This document shows, in pieces, positions 17,333 to 25,161 of a DNA stretch of 27,707 bases; position 1 is the first letter of the stretch, and every line of letters begins with the position of its first letter. Source of the stretch: an uncultured Eubacteriales bacterium (GTDB lineage: Bacteria > Bacillota_A > Clostridia > Oscillospirales > Acutalibacteraceae); NCBI GenBank assembly GCA_934454005.1, contig CAKSGI010000004.1:1-27707 (forward strand), read 5' to 3'. The notes under the pieces were generated by a model. The model saw nothing but the letters and a program-made list of their open reading frames with translations. It was not told where the DNA came from and did no database searches. The position numbers and the translations under genes are program-made.

Positions 17333-18304
17333 TTATAAAAGTTTTTTATTAGTCTTTTTTCCTGTCCCAAAATCATGTTCATCATACTCTAAGCCGATGC
17401 CCTCTAACAACTCTTTTGCTGCATTATAGCCCATTCTCTTTTGCCTTGTATTCATAGCCGCAACTTCAATAATCATAGCTAAGTTTCTTCCTGGCTTTAC
17501 CGGTATAGTTATAAGAGGGACCTCAAGCCCAAGTATATCTATATATTCTGTTTCTATCCCCATTCTATCATAGACTTTAGAATCATCCCAAATCTCTAAA
17601 TTTACAACTAAATCAATATTATTCTTAAGTTTTACTGCTCCCATCCCAAATATTCTTCTTGCATTTACTACTCCTATTCCTCTAACTTCAATAAAATGTC
17701 TTATATTTGCTGGAGACATCCCAACAAGAGTTTTTTTAGTAGTTCTTTTTATTTCAACTGCATCATCAGCAATTAATCTATGCCCTCTTTTTATTAGCTC
17801 AATTGCTATTTCACTTTTGCCTATTCCACTATCACCTGTCAAGAATATCCCTTCACCATATACCTCGACAAAAACACCGTGTCTTGTGATTCTAGGAGCT
17901 AATTCTGAACTTAAATATATAACAAGATCTGCCTCTACAGAAGAAGTAGTTTCTTTAGTTCTTAAAATGGGTATACTATATAATTCTGCTGCTTCAATTG
18001 CCTCTTTAAAAGGTACAATATCCCTTGCGACTATAATCGCTGGTGGTTTTCTTTCAAAAAGCCTTTTTAAGGAGCTAAATCTTTCTTCTGGAGAAAATTT
18101 TTCTAAAAATGCACTTTCTGTATTTCCTAAAATTTGAATTCTTTCATTGTCAAAATGATCCAGAAAGCCAGTAATTTCAAGCCCTGGACGATTAACATCC
18201 TTTGATCTTAGTAAGATTTTTTCAGGATCATAAGGCATATATGCAATATCAAGAGATAATTCATTTATTATATTAGATAATGGCACTGTAAAATTCGTAG
18301 ACAC
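17333..18304 (-). CDS. hprK: HPr kinase/phosphorylase
   Basis: HprK phosphorylates Ser46 of HPr, and removes the phosphate, in response to glycolytic intermediates. It is the sensor of carbon catabolite repression in Firmicutes. The N-terminal domain (about 1-130) is followed by TRHGVFVEVYG with His142, the P-loop GDSGIGKS (157-164), Asp-rich LIADDAVEI, the family signature EVRGIGVVNARRIFG (206-220) and a C-terminal RQKRMGYNAA. At 323 residues it is full length. The start is GTG at 18302-18304 with AAGGTG about six bases upstream. It is the first gene of the long operon ending in dnaE. Its promoter is predicted at 18338-18365. Confidence 0.97.
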   Translation of the reverse strand: MSTNFTVPLSNIINELSLDIAYMPYDPEKILLRSKDVNRPGLEITGFLDHFDNERIQILGNTESAFLEKFSPEERFSSLKRLFERKPPAIIVARDIVPFKEAIEAAELYSIPILRTKETTSSVEADLVIYLSSELAPRITRHGVFVEVYGEGIFLTGDSGIGKSEIAIELIKRGHRLIADDAVEIKRTTKKTLVGMSPANIRHFIEVRGIGVVNARRIFGMGAVKLKNNIDLVVNLEIWDDSKVYDRMGIETEYIDILGLEVPLITIPVKPGRNLAMIIEVAAMNTRQKRMGYNAAKELLEGIGLEYDEHDFGTGKKTNKKLL

Positions 18305-18337
18305 ATTAACACCTTATTTCTTAATATTTTTTATTTT

Positions 18338-18365
18338 ATTATATAACAACATTAAAAAAAATCAA
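18338..18365 (-). promoter_or_regulatory. Promoter of the hprK-murB-rapZ-whiA-dnaE operon
   Basis: On the minus strand TTGATT (18360-18365), a 16-bp spacer and a perfect TATAAT (18338-18343) lie about 35 bases upstream of hprK. I could not find another strong promoter within the operon before pfkA. Confidence 0.6.
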
Positions 18366-18416
18366 AGCATAAAATCAATCAAAACTAACAAGATATATAT
18401 CAATTTTATATAACAA

Positions 18417-18443
18417 ATACCTGCTTTTATAAATAGCAGGTAT
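18417..18443 (-). terminator. Terminator after yebC
   Basis: ATACCTGCT (18417-18425) pairs with AGCAGGTAT (18435-18443), a 9-bp stem with a 9-base loop. It begins about ten bases after the yebC stop on the minus strand and is followed there by TTTGTTATAT, a moderate U-tract. Some read-through into hprK is possible. Confidence 0.6.
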
Positions 18444-18453
18444 AAATAAAATT

Positions 18454-19188
18454 TTATTCGTCTATTTCCCAATTATGCCATACATTTTGTACATCATCAT
18501 TATCTTCTAACATATCTAATAATTTTTGCATTTTAACTTGTATTTCTTCTTCTTGAATCGTTGTGTATGTACTAGGCAACATCTCAACTTGAACAGATAC
18601 AAATTTATCATATCCTCTTTTTTCCAACTCATCTCTTACCAAGCCTAAATCGTTAGGTTCTGTATATATCACAAAAGCTTCATCTTCAACTATAAAATCT
18701 ATAGCTCCAGACTCCAACGCAGCTTCCATTAATTTGTCTTCATCATTTTCATCTTTTTCTACAACTATTACACCATTTTTAGAAAACATAAAAGAAACAC
18801 ATCCTGGAGTTCCAAGATTTCCACCAAATTTATCAAAATAATGCCTAAGATCTGCCGCAGTTCTATTTCTATTATCAGTAAGTGTTTCAACTATAACCGC
18901 TACACCATTAGGGCCATAGCCTTCATAAACTATATCTTCATATTTACTGCTATCTCCATCTCCCGCTGCTTTTTTTATTATTCTTTCTATATTATCATTA
19001 GGCACATTATTAGCCTTAGCTTTAGCTATACAGTCTTTAAGTTTCGAATTAGCATTAGGATCTGCACTTCCACCTTCTTTAACTGCAACAGATAATTCTC
19101 TACCTATTTTTGTGAAAATTTTTGCTCTTTGTCCGTCAGTTTTTTCTTTTTTACGCTTTATATTGCTCCATTTCGAATGTCCAGACAT
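18454..19188 (-). CDS. yebC: YebC/TACO1 family translation factor or regulator
   Basis: YebC/TACO1 proteins are three-domain cytoplasmic proteins. Some are reported to aid ribosomes at difficult (for example proline-rich) stretches, and others are described as DNA-binding regulators. The 244 residues open with the near-invariant MSGHSKWSNIKRKKEKTDGQR. GGSADPNANSKLKDCIAKAKANNVPNDNI is shortened here to its pattern N-x-x-L-x-x-x-I-x-x-A-K-x-x-N-x-P at about 43-62. YEGYGPNGVAVIVE and TDNRNRTAADLRHYF follow. The Lys-rich N-terminus fits nucleic-acid binding. GGGGGAAT precedes the ATG. It has its own promoter and terminator and is not adjacent to ruvC, its partner in many bacteria. Confidence 0.94.
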   Translation of the reverse strand: MSGHSKWSNIKRKKEKTDGQRAKIFTKIGRELSVAVKEGGSADPNANSKLKDCIAKAKANNVPNDNIERIIKKAAGDGDSSKYEDIVYEGYGPNGVAVIVETLTDNRNRTAADLRHYFDKFGGNLGTPGCVSFMFSKNGVIVVEKDENDEDKLMEAALESGAIDFIVEDEAFVIYTEPNDLGLVRDELEKRGYDKFVSVQVEMLPSTYTTIQEEEIQVKMQKLLDMLEDNDDVQNVWHNWEIDE

Positions 19189-19220
19189 CTTAATTCCCCC
19201 TGAATTGTTTGACTTATATT

Positions 19221-19249
19221 ATTTTAACATAATGTTGTTATTGTATCAA
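19221..19249 (-). promoter_or_regulatory. Extended -10 promoter of yebC
   Basis: On the minus strand TTGATA (19244-19249) and TAAAAT (19221-19226) are 17 bp apart, with TGT directly before the -10. It lies between the end of dppF and yebC. Confidence 0.6.
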
Positions 19250-19307
19250 GCCTTGAGATTGACCAAAGATTAAGTTCATATAATAATAACAACCTTAAAC
19301 AATTTAC

Positions 19308-20279
19308 TTATGAATTCCAAAAATGACAAGATACTAAATGATTTCTCTTAACTTCTTTTAATTCTGGCATGTCATCAAAGCATCGTTTCTGCGCCTTAAA
19401 ACAGCGAGTACAAAACCTACACCCCGCCGGAGGATTTATAGGACTCGGGACATCACCTTTTAAAATAATTCTGCTTTTTTTATTATCAAGATTTGTTACC
19501 GGTATTGCAGATAACAACGCCTGAGTATATGGATTTAAAGGGTCATTATATAAAGCATATTTATCAGATATTTCCATTAATTTTCCAAGATACATAACAC
19601 CTACTCTATCACTTATATGTTTAACAACATTAAGCCCATGAGCTATAAATAAATATGTTAATCCAAATTCCTCCTTTAAGTCATCTAATAAATTTAGAAC
19701 CTGAGCCTGTATAGATACATCTAAAGCAGATACAGGTTCATCGCAAATTATTAATTTAGGTTCAACTGCAATAGCTCTAGCTATTCCAACCCTTTGACGT
19801 TGACCTCCAGAAAATTCATGAGGATATCTATTTCTATGATGGTTTGCAAGTCCGACGCAATTCAGTAAATAATTTACTCTATTTTCAATTTCATTTTTAG
19901 GAAGCAAATTATTTATTATAATAGGTTCAGCTATAATGTCTCCAATTGTCATCCTCGGATTAAGCGACGCATAAGGATCTTGAAATATAAGCTGAATATC
20001 TTTACTATATTCCCTTCTTGCCTTTTTATCTAAAGAAGTTATATCTTTGCCTTCAAAAAGTATAGTTCCAGATGTTGGCCGGTATAAGTTTGCTATCATC
20101 TTGCCAATAGTAGTCTTTCCACAACCAGATTCTCCAACTAGACCAAATGCTTCTCCTTTATATATTTTAAATGAAACATCATCAACAGCCTTTAACACAG
20201 ATGTTGGGCGCCCAAATAAATTAGTATCTACTGTAAAATTTTTAGTAAGATTTTTTACCTCTACTAAAATTTCAGCCAT
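19308..20279 (-). CDS. dppF: Dipeptide/oligopeptide ABC transporter ATPase, DppF/OppF type
   Basis: This is the second of two ATPases driving peptide uptake. In its 323 residues are Walker A GESGCGKT (49-56), Q-loop LIFQDPYASLNPRMT, signature FSGGQRQRVGIARA and Walker B LIICDEPVSALD. The C-terminal oligopeptide-transporter tail contains clustered Cys (GCRFCTRCFKAQKRC). The tail is the region that coordinates an iron-sulfur cluster in the better studied Dpp/Opp ATPases. Its ATG overlaps the dppD stop by one base (TAATG), so translation is coupled. It is the last gene of the transporter operon, and I see no strong hairpin terminator after it. Confidence 0.93.
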   Translation of the reverse strand: MAEILVEVKNLTKNFTVDTNLFGRPTSVLKAVDDVSFKIYKGEAFGLVGESGCGKTTIGKMIANLYRPTSGTILFEGKDITSLDKKARREYSKDIQLIFQDPYASLNPRMTIGDIIAEPIIINNLLPKNEIENRVNYLLNCVGLANHHRNRYPHEFSGGQRQRVGIARAIAVEPKLIICDEPVSALDVSIQAQVLNLLDDLKEEFGLTYLFIAHGLNVVKHISDRVGVMYLGKLMEISDKYALYNDPLNPYTQALLSAIPVTNLDNKKSRIILKGDVPSPINPPAGCRFCTRCFKAQKRCFDDMPELKEVKRNHLVSCHFWNS

Positions 20280-21253
20280 TATTCACTCGCCTCCACTTCA
20301 TCACTGTACAAAAAGCATCTTACTTTAGAATTTCCAATCTTAGTAATGCCAGGAATATCCTTTTTGCATTTATCCATGCATTTTTCACACCTATCAGAAA
20401 AAGCACAACCCTTAGGCATATTTAATGGGTTAGGAACCATTCCCTTTATCATATAAAGTCTGTCTCTATCTTCATCAATTTTAGGTATAGATTCTAATAG
20501 TCCTATAGTATATGGATGCTTTGGATTCTTAAATATATCCTCTACCCTTGCCTCTTCAACTATCCTACCACAATACATAACTATTACTCTATCCGCAGAT
20601 TCTGCAACCACCCCTAAATCATGAGTAATAAGAAGAACTGCCATATTAAACTTTTCCCTTAATGTATACAAAAGTTCTAAAATTTGAGCTTGAATAGTAA
20701 CATCAAGAGCAGTTGTTGGTTCATCAGCGATTAAAAGCTCTGGATGACAAGAAAGTGCCATTGCAATCATAACTCTTTGTCTCATTCCGCCGCTCATTTG
20801 ATGTGGATAATCATTTATTCTTTTTTCAGGAGAAGGTATCCCTACTAAATCTAACATTTCTATAGATCTTTTTAAGGCTTCTTTTTTAGATAAATTCATA
20901 TGCGTCATTATAGATTCCATAAGTTGATCTTTAATTTTATAAACTGGATTAAGCGAAGTCATCGGTTCCTGGAATATCATAGATATTTCGTCACCTCTAA
21001 TGGATTGCAAATATTTTTCAGATTTTTTTCGCAAATCCACACCTTTAAATAAGATTTCTCCACCAACTATTTCTCCAGGTTTTCTAACAAGCCCCATAAC
21101 AGATAATGACATTACGCTCTTACCAGAGCCAGATTCTCCAACTATAGCCAAAATCTCTCCATTGTCAACAGAAAAACTTACATCATTTACTGCATTAACA
21201 ATTCCTTTTTTTAATTTAAATTGTGTTTTTAAATTTTTAACCTCAAGCAGCAT
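20279..21253 (-). CDS. dppD: Dipeptide/oligopeptide ABC transporter ATPase, DppD/OppD type
   Basis: This is the first ATPase of the peptide importer. Motifs are Walker A GESGSGKS (39-46), Q-loop MIFQEPMTSLNPVY, signature MSGGMRQRVMIAMAL, Walker B LLIADEPTTALD and switch His in LITHDLGVV. The C-terminal tail has Cys283, Cys289, Cys292, Cys296 and Cys313, consistent with the four-Cys iron-sulfur site known in this family. At 324 residues it is standard length. It follows dppC by about 20 bases. The ribosome binding site is weaker (AAAGGCGG) than those of its neighbours. Confidence 0.93.
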   Translation of the reverse strand: MLLEVKNLKTQFKLKKGIVNAVNDVSFSVDNGEILAIVGESGSGKSVMSLSVMGLVRKPGEIVGGEILFKGVDLRKKSEKYLQSIRGDEISMIFQEPMTSLNPVYKIKDQLMESIMTHMNLSKKEALKRSIEMLDLVGIPSPEKRINDYPHQMSGGMRQRVMIAMALSCHPELLIADEPTTALDVTIQAQILELLYTLREKFNMAVLLITHDLGVVAESADRVIVMYCGRIVEEARVEDIFKNPKHPYTIGLLESIPKIDEDRDRLYMIKGMVPNPLNMPKGCAFSDRCEKCMDKCKKDIPGITKIGNSKVRCFLYSDEVEASE

Positions 21254-21273
21254 AATTCTTTGACCGCCTTTAA

Positions 21274-22170
21274 CTATTTTCTAGATTTAGGATCAATTGC
21301 GTCACGCAAACCATCACCTAAAAGATTAAATGCCAATACTGTAATTGTAATAGCAACTCCAGGGAATACTAGCATATATGGTGCCGCTAACATAAAAGCT
21401 TTTGCATCTCCAAGCATCGAGCCCCACTCTGCATATGGTGGTTGAACGCCTAATCCAAGAAATCCGAGCGCCGCCGTTTCTAAAACAGCAGTAGATATTC
21501 CCAAAGTAGCTCTTACAATTATTGATGATAAAACATTCGGTAAAATATGTTTAAATATTATTCGACTATCACTATTGCCTATTACTTTAGCAGCCTGAAC
21601 ATAATCATTTTCTTTTACTGATAAAACACAACCTCGTACTATACGTGCATACTCTGGGATTGAAACTATTCCAATAGCTATAATAGCTTTATCCAATCCT
21701 CGTCCAAGTGCCGCCATAAAAGCAATTGCCAATAAAATAGATGGGATGGCAAGCATCATATCCATTAATCTCATAATAATAGTATCAACTTTACCACCTT
21801 TATATCCCGCAATTGCCCCAAGAATAGTACCAACACTAAGAGATATCGAAACTGATAATACTCCTACCGTCAATGAAGTTCTTGCCCCATATAAAATTCT
21901 ACTGAAAATATCTCTACCAAAATTGTCTGTACCAAACCAATAATCAACACATGGTGTTTGAAACGTTTTAGATGGATCCTGATAATTTGGATCATACGGC
22001 ATAAAAGCTCTTCCAAATATAGCTAGTACGATTAAAAATACAACGATAACAAGCCCTACAACTGCGGCTTTATTTTCTTTTAGCGAATTCCACATTTCTT
22101 TCCACTTAGATTCTGGTTTTTCCATTTGAGAAATAACATGTTCAGCTTCTAATTTATTAAAATTATCCAT
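21274..22170 (-). CDS. dppC: Dipeptide/oligopeptide ABC transporter permease, DppC type
   Basis: This is one of the two channel subunits. A cytoplasmic N-terminal stretch (about 1-32) leads to helix 1 (AAVVGLVIVVFLIVLAIFG), then the DppC/OppC N-terminal segment with GTDNFGRDIFSRILYGARTS. Five further helices include the EAA coupling loop around VQAAKVIGNSDSRIIFKHIL. ALGFLGLGVQPPYAEWGSML is typical of the family. At 298 residues it is full length. A GGAAGGAT ribosome binding site precedes the ATG, and the dppB stop is five bases upstream. Confidence 0.93.
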   Translation of the reverse strand: MDNFNKLEAEHVISQMEKPESKWKEMWNSLKENKAAVVGLVIVVFLIVLAIFGRAFMPYDPNYQDPSKTFQTPCVDYWFGTDNFGRDIFSRILYGARTSLTVGVLSVSISLSVGTILGAIAGYKGGKVDTIIMRLMDMMLAIPSILLAIAFMAALGRGLDKAIIAIGIVSIPEYARIVRGCVLSVKENDYVQAAKVIGNSDSRIIFKHILPNVLSSIIVRATLGISTAVLETAALGFLGLGVQPPYAEWGSMLGDAKAFMLAAPYMLVFPGVAITITVLAFNLLGDGLRDAIDPKSRK

Positions 22171-22175
22171 AATAA

Positions 22176-23192
22176 TTATCCTTCCTTAGCTGAATATTTT
22201 ATCCTTGGATCAAGAAATGCATAAATTATATCAACAATCAAATTCATAACAACAAAAATTATTGCTACAAGCATTACAACCGCTTGAACAACAGGAAAAT
22301 CTGATTTCAAAATTGAATCCACGGTATATGCTCCTATTCCCGGCCAAGCAAAAACCTTTTCTGTAAGAACAGCTCCTCCTAGCAATGCACCAAGTTGCAA
22401 TCCTATAACTGTAACTATAGGAATCAAGGCATTTCTTAAAGCATGTTTTCTAATTACTCTTCCTTCTGATATTCCTTTTGCTCTTGCTGTTCTTATATAA
22501 TCTTGATTTAAAGTTTCAAGCATACTAGATCTTGTCATTCTAGCAATAATAGCCATAGATGACAATCCTAAAGCCAAAGAAGGTAATATTAAATGTTTTA
22601 AAGCATCTCCAAAAGCTTCAAAATCACCAAGTAAAAGTGTATCTAAAAGGAATAATCCTGTCATTCCTCTAGGTTGAAGCCAAGGTTCTATACGGCCACT
22701 AGTAGGTAATATATGAAGCGTTCCGGCAAATATAATTATAAGCATTAATCCAAGCCAAAATATAGGTACAGATACACCTATTAACGCTAAAAACATACCA
22801 ACATTATCAAAAATAGAATTTTTCTTTACCGCAGAAATTACGCCTATTATAATTCCAAAAATAGATGCAAATATTATTGAGCAGATAGCAAGTTCAACAG
22901 TTGCTGGAAATCTGGCAAAAATTTCCTTTAAAACTGGAGTTTTAGTATAATAAGACTTTCCCCAATCACCTGTAAAAATTCCTTTTACAAAATCCCAATA
23001 TTGTATGTATATGGGATCATTTAAACCATTGGTTTCTCTCCAGGCATTTCGCATATCCTCTGTTGCACGCTGCCCCAAAACAGTTTCAGAAGGGTCTGCA
23101 GAAAATACCCTCATAATTGTAAATACTATTATCGAAACACCAATAAGGACAGGTATAAGTAACAGTAATCTTTTTATAATGTATTTAAACAT
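22176..23192 (-). CDS. dppB: Dipeptide/oligopeptide ABC transporter permease, DppB type
   Basis: This is the other channel subunit, with about six helices. Helix 1 (LLLLIPVLIGVSIIVFTIMR) is followed by the large outer loop typical of DppB/OppB (GLNDPIYIQYWDFVKGIFTGD), the EAA loop YIRTARAKGISEGRVIRKHA, and VLTEKVFAWPGIGAYTVDSI near the C-terminus. I chose the ATG at 23190-23192 (338 residues) with AAAGG nine bases upstream. A TTG immediately before it would add a single residue. A long hairpin separates it from dppA. Confidence 0.93.
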   Translation of the reverse strand: MFKYIIKRLLLLIPVLIGVSIIVFTIMRVFSADPSETVLGQRATEDMRNAWRETNGLNDPIYIQYWDFVKGIFTGDWGKSYYTKTPVLKEIFARFPATVELAICSIIFASIFGIIIGVISAVKKNSIFDNVGMFLALIGVSVPIFWLGLMLIIIFAGTLHILPTSGRIEPWLQPRGMTGLFLLDTLLLGDFEAFGDALKHLILPSLALGLSSMAIIARMTRSSMLETLNQDYIRTARAKGISEGRVIRKHALRNALIPIVTVIGLQLGALLGGAVLTEKVFAWPGIGAYTVDSILKSDFPVVQAVVMLVAIIFVVMNLIVDIIYAFLDPRIKYSAKEG

Positions 23193-23239
23193 CAAAACAA
23201 ACCTTTCTTAAAACCTTAAACTTTTTATTATTTATGCTA

Positions 23240-23274
23240 AAGATTTATCACAATTAACAATTGCGATAAATCTT
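23240..23274 (-). promoter_or_regulatory. 16-bp hairpin between dppA and dppB
   Basis: On the minus strand the arms AAGATTTATCGCAATT (23259-23274) and AATTGTGATAAATCTT (23240-23255) pair fully in RNA, with one G-U, across a 3-base loop. The stem begins about 18 bases after the dppA stop. No long U-tract follows (TAGCATAAATAAT), so it is more likely a 3'-end stabiliser or partial terminator that keeps dppA mRNA more abundant than dppBCDF. Confidence 0.7.
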
Positions 23275-23292
23275 CTTTGTGATTAATATTTC

Positions 23293-24825
23293 TTAGGACT
23301 TTGTTATATCTTTAAAAAACATGATTCCCGTTGAATGTTCTTTAAAATTATCTATATTTGTTCTATAACCAGAAAGAGTTTTCTTATGCCATAAAGGTAA
23401 CATAGCTGCATCTTCAGCTTGTAGTTTTTCAAGGTCTGTATAAATCTTATTTCTTTGTTCACCTCTAGGAGTAGCTAACCCTTTTCTAATTCCTTCATTA
23501 TATTCTGAATTATTATATCTAGAAGTATTAATTGCTGTATCTGGTATTGACAATATATTTAAGAAATTATCTGGATCGCCATTATCTCCTATCCATGCAT
23601 AGTAACATAAATCATAATCGCCATTTTTTACTTTATCTTTGTAAGTTGTCCAGTCATAAGAATCTATTGTAAGGTTAACTCCTATTTTAGATAGATAATC
23701 TTGTATTGCAACAGCAGTTTCTTGTCCACCTACATTTGTATGTGTTATCATATGGATATTGTTTACCCCTTTACTACTCAGAACACTTTTGGCAGATTCA
23801 GGATCAAACTGTGCTTGTTTTATACTGTTATCATACCCATTTATAAAAGTTGGAAGAATAGAAGTCGCTGGATCAGCATATCCTCTCATTATCGTTTTAG
23901 TTAATTCTTTGGTATTTACAGATTGTGCAATAGCTCTTCTAACTTCTTTGTCCTTACAAATTGGTGACTCTGTATTAAAAGATACAAATGATACATTCAT
24001 TCCTTCATTTTCCAAAATCTTGCATCCACTATTTTTTATTTGATCTACAACACTTACATCAACATTAGGAATAATATCAACCTCTCCATTTGTTAACGCA
24101 ACTGCCCTTGTTGCTTGGTCAGAAATTATTTTAAAAACAAGATTCGATATATTAGCCTTTTCTCCCCAGTACTCATCATTTCTAACCAAAACTACACTTT
24201 GGTTTTTATCCCATCTTACAAATTTATAAGGACCTGTTCCTACTGGATTTTCATTTAAATTATTATTATTTTCTTGTACAGCTTTAGGGCTAACCATCGG
24301 TGCACTTAAACACATAGCCAAATTATTTAAAAATGGAGTGCATCTTTCTTTTAAGGTAATTTTAACTATATACTGATCAATAACTTTAACATTGCTAACT
24401 GATCCAAATGTTGCCTCTGCATAAGGCATATCTTCTGTTGCTGCATCCGGTAACTGCCTATCAATATTAAATTTTACAGCACTCGCATCAAAATCCGTTC
24501 CATCATGGAATTTAACATTTTCTCTTAAATAAAATGTATACGATAATCCGTCCTCGCTTATATCCCAAGATTTTGCAAGACATGGCTCTATATCAACTGA
24601 ATTCTTTGAAAATTGAACTAAACCTTCATATATATTGCTTGTTACTCTTGCAGATTCTAAATCTTCAATTAAAGCAGGATCTAGTCCTCTAGGTTCAGAC
24701 GTCTGTCCTACATTTAGTGTGTCTGATTGACCTCGTGATCTATCGTTATTCCCACATGCGCATAAAAATACACACATAATAATTCCAAATATAGCAAGCG
24801 CCAATGCTTTATTAATTTTAACCAT
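23293..24825 (-). CDS. dppA: Dipeptide/oligopeptide-binding lipoprotein, DppA type
   Basis: This is an extracytoplasmic solute-binding protein of family 5 that delivers peptides to DppBC. A hydrophobic signal ends in the lipobox LCAC, with Cys24 as the lipidated residue. The mature part has the family-5 pattern: SEPRGLDPALI, YEGLVQFS, LRENVKFHDGTDFDASAVKF (the family signature region), NPVGTGPYKFVRWD, and GDNGDPDNFLN close to the C-terminus, a DppA-like motif. I chose the ATG at 24823-24825 (510 residues) because AAAGGAG lies seven bases upstream. An ATG two codons earlier would be only one base from it. Peptides are the likeliest ligand, but heme and nickel are handled by relatives. Confidence 0.93.
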   Translation of the reverse strand: MVKINKALALAIFGIIMCVFLCACGNNDRSRGQSDTLNVGQTSEPRGLDPALIEDLESARVTSNIYEGLVQFSKNSVDIEPCLAKSWDISEDGLSYTFYLRENVKFHDGTDFDASAVKFNIDRQLPDAATEDMPYAEATFGSVSNVKVIDQYIVKITLKERCTPFLNNLAMCLSAPMVSPKAVQENNNNLNENPVGTGPYKFVRWDKNQSVVLVRNDEYWGEKANISNLVFKIISDQATRAVALTNGEVDIIPNVDVSVVDQIKNSGCKILENEGMNVSFVSFNTESPICKDKEVRRAIAQSVNTKELTKTIMRGYADPATSILPTFINGYDNSIKQAQFDPESAKSVLSSKGVNNIHMITHTNVGGQETAVAIQDYLSKIGVNLTIDSYDWTTYKDKVKNGDYDLCYYAWIGDNGDPDNFLNILSIPDTAINTSRYNNSEYNEGIRKGLATPRGEQRNKIYTDLEKLQAEDAAMLPLWHKKTLSGYRTNIDNFKEHSTGIMFFKDITKS

Positions 24826-24886
24826 AAACATGCTCCTTTGTTAAAGTTTTGCTATGCAAGCTCTTTATTTGATTTCCTTATGGAAT

Positions 24887-24915
24887 ATAATAACACTATT
24901 TTTAATTTATTTCAA
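24887..24915 (-). promoter_or_regulatory. Extended -10 promoter of the dpp operon
   Basis: On the minus strand TTGAAA (24910-24915) and TATTAT (24887-24892) are 17 bp apart, with TGT before the -10. The leader would be about 55 bases. The -35 hexamer is overlapped by the palindrome at 24911-24927. Confidence 0.6.
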
Positions 24916-24927
24916 TATCAAATTGAA
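24911..24927. promoter_or_regulatory. Operator-like palindrome over the dppA -35
   Basis: TTCAATATCAAATTGAA has 6-base arms (24911-24916 and 24922-24927) around a 5-base centre. It covers all but one base of the dppA -35 element, a position where a dimeric repressor would block polymerase. It does not match the CodY consensus. The cognate regulator is unknown. The rest of the dppA-ktrB gap is AT-rich with no gene. Confidence 0.4.
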
Positions 24928-25102
24928 TATTTTTTTATATTTTTTTATTTTTGTGACTTTTAAATAATTATTATAAACAAATTTGTAAATACGCAATATA
25001 TAAATATGATTTATCATTTTAACTTTTTCTTTTTATTAACAATAAAAAATCAATACTTTATATATCACTTATAATATTATACCACTATTTATATATAAAT
25101 AT

Positions 25103-25131
25103 TTCAAAAAAAATCTATACTATGATATAAT
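25103..25131 (+). promoter_or_regulatory. Extended -10 promoter of the potassium transporter gene
   Basis: TTCAAA (25103-25108), a 17-bp spacer and a perfect TATAAT (25126-25131), with TGA directly before it (25123-25125). Transcription would begin near 25138, giving a leader of about 24 bases to the ATG at 25162. Confidence 0.65.
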
Positions 25132-25161
25132 AAAATTTAAGATAATATGAGAAAGGGAAAA

